A stretch of DNA of 64,000 nt from Taxillus chinensis. Taxonomy: Eukaryota > Streptophyta > Magnoliopsida > Santalales > Loranthaceae. Positions 57,240 to 64,000 of this stretch are shown piece by piece. The position numbers and the translations under genes were made by a program. Location of the stretch: contig CM042087.1 of assembly GCA_023512835.1 (NCBI GenBank), positions 7,322,550 to 7,386,549 of the forward strand, read 5' to 3'. Each line of letters begins with the position of its first letter. Positions within the stretch are counted from its first letter, which is position 1. The notes beneath the pieces are model-generated. The model searched no databases, had not been told where the DNA came from, and saw nothing but the letters and a program-made list of their open reading frames with translations.

Positions 57240-57991
57240 CAATAATGTAGGGTTTCGTGTGGACTTTAGGTCCTTGGCGCAAAAAATTGGGAAGGAATGG
57301 CACGACCCCAAAAACAAATCCCGCTACTCAAAATTTTTATTTTACCTTCCGTCGGTTCTAAACTGCCAAGAGTATAAGATGCTTATTATTTAAAATATTT
57401 AATTTTTTCAAACCGTCACAAATGTGAAGTCTTTTTTAAAATGTTGTGGCGGTAATTAAACCGCCACTAATTCTAAGCCTTAGTGGCACTTTTCAATAAC
57501 CGCCACTAAGTAACCGCCACAATTTTTCAGTTTTTTTGTAGTGCTTGGCTGCCTTCACAGGTCTCTGCAGCAGGTCCTTCAATCTCCGACCCTGCGAGCT
57601 TCAATCTCCGACCCTACATGCTGTGACTTTACGAGTCTTTGCTTCGAGTCTGCAAGACGCGGCTCTTTACCTATCTGCTCCTTGGGTCTGAGAAACTAGG
57701 ACCTTCGAGTCGCCTGGTCTACGACTTTGAGTTCCTACACTGGTGCTTGGAGCCGAGTGGTCTGTTGATCTTCAACTCTCCATCTTTGAGTCTTCGACTC
57801 TTCGACCCTCTCTAAGTCTTCGACCCTGAGCTTCGAGTCTGTCAGTACATAGTAGATTCCCTCTAAGTGCTCACTCTAAGAAATCACTTTTCGAAGTTAT
57901 CCAACCCTATACTGAGCTTCGACCCAGCGCCAACTCGCAACGATATGTTGACAACAATGACAACCAAAAGGTTCGCGGGAACAACACAAAA

Positions 57992-58737
57992 CTTCTCCCC
58001 CGCCTAGTTTTCCATATTGAACTAGAGTGAAATGTTTGTTTCGTCATCAAATTAGCATCACCACACTATTTTTTTACTATTTCTTTCGTTATCTTAATCT
58101 TTGGATCTTCATCTATACACTACCTGAACCTTACCTATACACGGGATGTCAACAACTTCTGCAACATCCTTAGTAGTGCCAATAGCCTCTCCAGCATCAT
58201 CCAATTAGATTATAGAAGCAGCCTCCCACTAGACTAGACTAGCAACCCTTTCCCCCACCGAATCAGACCAATAATAGCCTCTTTTCACAAAGATTTGTTC
58301 TAAAAAAATGTTTGTTCCAAATTAATTTCTTCTGGTTTTAGTTCTGTTTGCATGACGTTAGCGTTGTTTTGCCAATGTATTTTATTTCTTCTCTGTTTGT
58401 GTATTTTATTTTTGTCTGTCTATGTATTTTGTTTCTGTATGTGTGTTTTAGTTTTGGTTTTAGTTTTATCTGTGTATTAATGGTGGGGGGATTTTGGTCT
58501 GTCTGTGTATTATTTTATTCCTTCTCTGAGTATTTTAGTTTTATTTGGTAGGGGAAAGTTTAATTTTTTCTTGTTTATGCCTGTGTATTTTATTTCATTT
58601 TATTTCTCTGTTTATTCCTTCTTAACTTGCTTGTTTGTACAATCTTTTTCGTGTTTCGTGTCTAACCATTGGTTTTGGAGGAGCACCATTAATTTTGTAA
58701 TTTTCTCTTTTTGTTGTTTCATGTCTATTTGTAATCG
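57992..58737. other. Unassigned AT-rich spacer
   Basis: No recognisable gene. The part 58340-58640 is T-rich with repeated GTGTATTTTAT words. It may be pre-existing repeat DNA into which Copia-C and the Athila LTR inserted. Confidence 0.5.
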
Positions 58738-58742
58738 GGCCT

Positions 58743-60278
58743 TGACCTAAAATCTTATGTGATAGGCTTACAACAAGTGCACTGGTCAAGTAATAGAATG
58801 AAATATTTAAACTCTGGTTATCGAACCCACAGGGAGGCAACAATTGCTGTTAAGCAATGAACACTAAGCTAACAAATTCTCTTTTATGTCTGAATAAATG
58901 ATTTGTGTTGTGAGATTAATCTAAATTCTAAACAAGCAATTGTAGAACTGGAATTCAAATAAATTGTTGGCAAACCACTTAGTTTGGAGATTTCAATGAT
59001 TTAAGGATCTAGGGTCATAATTTCACACCCAATGGTTTGTAACACCCTAGATTATGGTACTTGTTCTTCAGTTAATTAGTTTAAGCCTTAATCCATATTC
59101 AGGTTGATTTTCACCCACCTATCTTACACTTGGTCCATGCTAAGTTAGGTTTAAATCTTTTATTCCATTTGGTCCACGTGAATAAAAGTGATCAAAGGAA
59201 GATAATCAATCTAACAATTGCAGATTTGGTCAATCACGCAATCATCAAACCTAACTCACTAATTTTCACCCTAGACAAGGGCTGAGATAACCCAATCATG
59301 CATAAATCAGGCCTTACCTTTAATCAATAGTGAATTAAACAAGAACAGGATATTTTCCAATTGAACAAGCAAAATTCATAATCCAAAATGATTGCAACTC
59401 ATTGGGGGCTACATTGCTTCCCTAGATAGCAAAGTTTACCCCATAATCATGTGCATCATAACAGAAGTTTCATACAAATTCATGTTTACAATACCAGAGA
59501 ATAAGAAGAGACAAGAGATGATCAATGGCTTCAGCCCACTCCTCTTCTGAACCCTAGCTTCTGCCACCCAGAATCAATCTTCTCCACCATCAGCGCCTCC
59601 AAAAATGATCACCCTGATCTCCAGCAATGGATGTTGCTCTTCCAGAATTCCGATCCCTGTTGTGCACCTCTCCTCTCTATTTATAGGGCTGCATGGCTTA
59701 CATAAGGTGTGCCCTAGTTGACAGCTGCTGTCGCTACCAAAACGACGTAGTTTTGGTAAGTGGCTACTTTCTTCGTTCCAAGCTCAATAAAACTCAATCC
59801 ATATCGCATTTGAACTAGGTCTTTTAAGTAAAAATGATCAGGACAACAAAACTAAGCCTCCAGAGCAAAAATACACCTACCCGCGACAATGCACGCAACA
59901 AAGCCATTGTTACGGGCACCTCCAATTCAACTCAAATTTGTTCCACAGCTTCCTAGTAGCATGTAGAAGGCTTCCATGAACTTTAATACTTGCCCGTGAC
60001 AATGACCATTGTCGCGGGCAACCTGAATTTGCCTCCTTTTGAGTCCATCTTCTTCCCACAGCTTCTTCTTGAGTGTACAAAGTGATCTAGCAAATGTGTG
60101 TGAGAAAAATCTCCCCCAAAACCTATCAAACTCACTCAAAAAGGTACAAGTATACACAAAACAGTGTCTTCCTAAGGGTTAGAGCAAATGTATGCAAATT
60201 ACCATGCAAATAAGCCTTAAACATACCCTAAAACACCCTAAACATGGCCTAGAATAATGGCATAAATGCACGTTATCA
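58743..60278 (-). mobile_element. Athila-type solo LTR (1536 bp), TSD GGCCT
   Basis: GGCCT at 58738-58742 and at 60279-60283. Plus strand begins TGACCTAAAATC and ends GCACGTTATCA, with the same outer end as 39839. A minus-strand TATA box TATAAATA is at 59678-59685, followed by GCCCTATAA as in the Athila LTR. No internal sequence adjoins it. Confidence 0.92.
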
Positions 60279-60283
60279 GGCCT

Positions 60284-60727
60284 AAGGCTTTTTCATTGTA
60301 ACATGTAATCCAAAATCAAAGAATAGTGAAAATGAGTGACAAAAAATAGAGAGAAATAAACAAAAGAAAAGAGAGAGAAAAAGAAAAAAAAGGTGAGATG
60401 AAAAAAGAAAAAGCAAGAGAAGAGAGTTTTATTTTATTTTGTGGATGTCACTTCTCATACACTAACACTTATATTTTATATGTACAAAAAAAAGAGGTTT
60501 TCTTGAAATATAAAAATGTTTTATCTAATAACAAAATCAGAAATAAAATTATGATTATTATTATTTAGAAAACAAAAATAAGTTTGTCTTAAATTTTTAA
60601 AATTTAAATTCAAAAATTCTTTTATTGAAAGAATTTAAAAAGTATTTTTTTTTGTCCCTTCTCAAACTTCTTTAAATTTCTTTTCTTTAGATTCTTTAGA
60701 AGTTCTCTTAAAACCCTTCGACCAAAT
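60284..60727 (+). mobile_element. Decayed Ogre/Tat LTR segment
   Basis: A/T- and purine-rich sequence with TTTTGTGGATGTCA (compare 46964 in Ogre-B). I infer a diverged Tat LTR, broken by the SIRE LTR fragment. Confidence 0.45.
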
Positions 60728-61890
60728 TATTGGATCAAGCCCAGAATTTGGATGATGCAGATAAAACCCTATGTAATTTGATTTGAGACCTTGTACATTT
60801 ATTCTTAGTTGTTGCAGAAGATACTACCTTAATACGGACCTTCACCCGTGAGAGAAAAGCTAAGGACATGATACATAATCCTAATTTGGACCATCATGAG
60901 TGTTGTCAATCACTTGGTACATAACCAAGTCTTCATACGGAATAAGGATCACTTGTGCGGACCAAATGCTTAAAGTTACTAACTAAAGAATCCACATCTT
61001 ACAATTTAAACGGACTAAGTTAAATAGATACGGAATAAGAATCCCAGTCTACATCTCGCACGAAATAAGAGAAAGTTATCATGGAATAAAAAGCTAAGTC
61101 TTCCACTCAACTGGACTAAGGACAAGAAGACACAGAGTAAGGAATTCGAGTCTTTCATTCATACGGAGTAAGGAACGACTTGTGCGAAATAAGGACCCAA
61201 GTCCTTTATTCGCATGGAGTAAGGAATCCAAACCTTTTACTCAAACGGAGTTAGGATGCACTGATACGGAGTAAGCCATCCAGACCTTTTAACTCATGCG
61301 GAGTAAGGAACTCATGCGGAGTAAGGAAACGCTGATACGGAGTAAGCTCTCTGGACTTCTCATTCATACGAAGTAAGGAAGTGTTGACACGGAATAAGAA
61401 TTTCAGTATCAAACTGACACGGAGTAAGCAACTATTGACACGGAGTAAGGATCCGAGCTTCATTAACACGGAGTAAGGAACTTCACGACGGATTAAGAAG
61501 ACGCTACTTCAACTTATCAGCTTCACATTCAAAGTTGTTAGCTCGTTGTGTCCCGATGTAAGACAAACTCTTTGTCACACGGAGATGTGGACATAACTTT
61601 AATTGCACTTGGAATCATGCAAAGTAATTCAAAGTTTAAAGACCCAAGATCTTGAGCTCCACATGCGCAGCAATTAAGGTAAAGAGATTTTTGAGGAATA
61701 GTAAATGCTACACGTTGTTTGGAAGAACAAGTTCCAAGAATGTTTTCTATCGGATGGCTATATATATTGACTTGTATATTTTCATAAATGCACATACATG
61801 TACAAGAGCTTTTAGAGATCATATTGCCTAGTGTGTGAGTCATTGTAAACAGAGTGTAAGAGAGTTTCCGGAAGATCGAAAAGCTTTAGG
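60728..61890 (+). mobile_element. SIRE LTR fragment
   Basis: Starts TATTGGATCAAGCCC (G to A change in TGTTGG) and is collinear with 40834-41840. It has the ACGGAGTAAGG array and a TATATATA at 61759. The last ~130 bp of the LTR are absent. No coding sequence of the element adjoins. Confidence 0.85.
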
Positions 61891-61955
61891 ATTTTACACT
61901 TCACTCTTTAGGATTTCTTTTAGGCCTTTTTTAGATAATTAAACTTAATCTTAAC

Positions 61956-62315
61956 TGTCATCACCGAATTCCGTCCAGGAGGGAAACCGCTTTTGGGAGG
62001 TAGGAATCTTTAGGCCCTTAGGGAAATCAAACAGTCTTAGACAAATAAAAATCAAAATAAGTGGATAAAACAAATTAAAAACTTTCTCACTCCTCAGATA
62101 GGTACCAAAAGGGCACTATGTGGGTGTTAAACCTTCCTTACACGTAATTAACTCTGAAACCTAACTCTAGCAATGTAGATCACTTTAAGGTGACCAGCTG
62201 CACTCCGAAAATAGTTGGTGGCGACTATGTAGTTTTTCATCACACTTCGGATGAAGGTTGGGAGAATTGCATCCCCGAACACAGGTTTTCCCCCAGACGA
62301 AATTCAGTGATGACA
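61956..62315. mobile_element. Tat LTR terminus with inverted ends (360 bp)
   Basis: Begins TGTCATCACCGAATTCCGTC and ends GACGAAATTCAGTGATGACA, an inverted repeat of about 20 bp that equals the outer end of Ogre LTRs. Within, 62105-62240 matches the conserved 3' part of the Ogre LTR (AGTTGGTGGCGACT). Confidence 0.65.
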
Positions 62316-62967
62316 GAAGGCTTAGAACACGAATCCCTATCTCAATTTCAGCTGATGTGTGCTCCGAATCGCCAAAATCCACTTTTCCCTTTGCTTTCTC
62401 TCTCTTCTCCTCTCTTTCTCTTTCTAGAAAGGTAAAAACGGATTTTTCAATTAAGGATTAGGATTCTTCACTACCCTTTTATACTTTCCGCTCAAAAATA
62501 GTGGGAAATCATTAAAATACCTTCATGAGGCTCCAACTCGAAATTAGGCCCAATTACTATCAAAACGCTCTATTTGACGAGTACATCACTGTATTGATAT
62601 TATTTTTCCCAAATACACATCCCATCATAAGGTTATCTCCCAGAAGCTCAAACCCAAGTCATTACATCCTTTTTCCTTTAAAAGCTTTTCGTCCCCAAAA
62701 AGAATCACACATGGGCAAATTGTCATCGCAAAGCCAAACTCAAATGCAACAAATCTATTATAAAATCCAAGCTCTAGGCCCCCCACACAAAAAGCCCATA
62801 AACATGTCACCCACCACACGATGTAACACAACGCACAACAAGCCAAAACAGGCACAAACAACACCACAAGAAACCCGCATATCCTATATGCTACATATAC
62901 TATATATCACATATCACATATCACATAATAACAATATACATGACACTTATATGAGAAAGCTCTGTCA
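62316..62967 (-). mobile_element. Probable chromovirus 3' LTR
   Basis: It follows the PPT at 62968-62980 on the minus strand and contains TATAAAAGGG (62477-62486, minus). The far end is not sure; it may extend to about 62313. Confidence 0.6.
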
Positions 62968-62980
62968 CCTCCCTCCCTTA
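62968..62980 (-). promoter_or_regulatory. Chromovirus polypurine tract
   Basis: Minus-strand TAAGGGAGGGAGG just before TGACAGAGC. Confidence 0.6.
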
Positions 62981-64000
62981 GGAGTGTTCGTCCTCATACA
63001 ACTTGGCGTAATGCTCTTGCATTTATGCCTCGCGTTCCCATGCCTCCAACTACAACATGTGGAACATGCTGTGTACCCTGCTCAATCGTTGTGGTAAATC
63101 CAACCGATATGCTACTGGACTAATTCAATCCAAGATCTCAAAAGCACCAATAAACCTCAGAGATAACTTGGAACCCTTTCCAAATCGTTGATATCCTTTC
63201 TTCGGGGACACACGGAGGAATACATGCTCACCCACAGAAAACTCCAAAGGCCTCTACCTCTGATCCGCATAAGATTTCTGTCTACTTTGAGCGATCAATA
63301 ATCATTGACGAATCACCTGCACCTTCTTAGTTGCCTCATAGAGCAACTGTGGCCCCAAAAGAGCAGCCTCACCCACCTCCATCCAATACCAATGAGGCCA
63401 ACACAATCTACCATACACTGCCTCAAATGGTGACATACCAATAGATGTTTGATAGATATTGTTGTAGGCAAACTCCACCAAAGGTAGGTGAGTTGCCCAT
63501 GAACCCCCAAAGTCTAACATACATGCTCACAACATACCCTTCAAAGTCTGAATCGTCCTCTCAAACTGACCATCTATCTTAGGTTGAAAAGCTATACTCG
63601 AATTTAGCTTTGTTCCCAAAGCCATTTGTAAACCTACCTAGAACCGGGATAGAAACCGCGCATCTCTATTGGACACAATCGAGAAGGGTACCCCGTGCAA
63701 CCTTACAATCTCATTGATATACAACTGGCTCAAAGCTCCAATCGAATCTCATTCCCTCATAGCTAAGAAATGGGCTGATTTCGTTAGCTGATCTATAATA
63801 ACACAATCATGTCCTTCCTCCTTGAGGTAGGCAGAAGTCCTGTCACACTCCGCCACTGCTAATGGCTGCAACATATCCACCAAATGCTAGTGCTTAACCT
63901 TTACCTGCTGACAAGTAAGACATGTAGAAACAAACTCTGCCACATCCATCTTCATCCCAGGCCACCAAAAATGTCTCTGGAGAGAATGGTACATTTTGGT
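62981..64000 (-). pseudogene. Chromovirus (Tekay/Del-like) integrase, degenerate
   Basis: The minus strand has CLTCQQVK (near 63910), DQLTKSAHFLAM (near 63790), [13 protein letters not shown] (near 63660), PKIDGQFERTIQTLKG (near 63560), then FAYNNIYQTSIGMSPFEAVY and EVGEAALLGPQ in one open frame (63302-63520), and QRLSRVHSMFHM (near 63080). The second catalytic Asp is replaced by Asn (VSNRD for VSDRD). Stops interrupt the gene. The chromodomain region is missing; only a tail (LEAWEREA) precedes the stop. It continues beyond the window. Confidence 0.85.

Larger units (their letters stand above)
54978..57543. mobile_element. CACTA element (2566 bp), TSD CTT
   Basis: Ends CACTACAAAAAA and TTTTTTTGTAGTG, flanked by CTT (54975-54977 and 57544-57546). 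Subterminal arrays of TTAGTGGCGGTTTT in both orientations lie at 54990-55260 and 57340-57530. There is no transposase. It is a non-autonomous element and different in sequence from the one at 33957. Confidence 0.95.
42797..57986 (-). mobile_element. Copia-C: Ty1/copia element with TSD CAAAA, multiply invaded
   Basis: CAAAA lies at 42792-42796 and again at 57987-57991. The element is on the minus strand: 3' LTR 42797-44266, PPT, end of pol, then (after a deletion containing the rest of pol) gag, PBS and 5' LTR. It contains part of Ogre-B, a 218 bp solo LTR and a CACTA element. The LTR ends are TGTTGTTCCC...GGAATATCA on the minus strand. Confidence 0.93.
54008..57986 (-). mobile_element. Copia-C 5' LTR interrupted by CACTA element
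   Basis: 54008-54977 plus 57547-57986, about 1410 bp net, homologous to 42797-44266. The minus-strand TATA box is at 54673-54680. The TTCGA-rich block is at 57560-57850. Confidence 0.93.

Noticed and set aside
1..64000. tRNA or rRNA genes and host protein-coding genes
   Set aside because: No cloverleaf-like or rRNA-like sequence noticed by eye, and every convincing protein motif belongs to a transposable element; the PBS sites are only 18-20 bp tRNA matches.

Overview
This window is repetitive plant nuclear DNA, most likely from a eudicot with a large genome. I found no intact host gene, rRNA, tRNA or CRISPR array. The recognisable sequence is almost all transposable elements nested in one another: Ty3/gypsy (Athila, Ogre/Tat, chromovirus), Ty1/copia (a SIRE-type family and a second family), two non-autonomous CACTA DNA transposons and one very short solo LTR. 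Every coding region carries stops, frameshifts, insertions or deletions. The order of events can be read from target-site duplications (TSDs), primer binding sites (PBSs), polypurine tracts (PPTs) and LTR boundaries.

Layout. (1) 1-8353: a minus-strand Athila element, with gag at 8077, pol down to 622, an Asp-type PBS at 8235-8254 and the start of its 5' LTR at 8258. Its integrase is split by an Ogre solo LTR (1222-3972, TSD GTCTT). (2) 8354-9086: left part of a CACTA element sitting in the Athila LTR. (3) 9087-33330: Ogre-A on the minus strand, with a truncated 3' LTR (9087-11853), pol, gag and ORF1 (20672-29497), PBS, and a full LTR (30166-33284). A plus-strand SIRE-type copia element (SIRE-A, 11854-20490) sits in its 3' region. 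SIRE-A has lost its 5' LTR and gag but keeps integrase/RT, an extra ORF, a downstream protease-like region and its 3' LTR. (4) 33331-39839: a second copy of Athila gag, PBS and LTR with the same CACTA at the same position, here complete (33957-38407, TSD ACT). (5) 40203-42023: 3' end of a second SIRE element. (6) 42797-57986: a minus-strand copia element (Copia-C, TSD CAAAA). It contains the 5' half of Ogre-B on the plus strand, a 218 bp solo LTR in its gag (TSD CTCAT) and a second CACTA element in its 5' LTR (TSD CTT). (7) 58743-60278: Athila-type solo LTR (TSD GGCCT). (8) 60284-62315: decayed Ogre/Tat LTR pieces with a SIRE LTR fragment. (9) 62316-64000: 3' end of a minus-strand chromovirus.

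Most notable observation: the SIRE-type elements carry, downstream of pol, an extra ORF (an N-terminal region resembling 'putative plant transposon protein' domains, then a Pro/Ala/Ser linker and a coiled coil). It is followed by a region whose two copies together show the His, Asp, Gln and Cys positions of a C48 (Ulp1/SENP-type) cysteine protease, including the 17-residue His-Asp and 6-residue Gln-Cys spacings. This is not what an envelope-like gene should look like. The second notable structure is the 1.36 kb direct repeat (7728-9086 and 33331-34689) on either side of Ogre-A. One Ogre-A LTR has a PBS on one side and a PPT on the other, which points to ectopic recombination (or to an assembly join).
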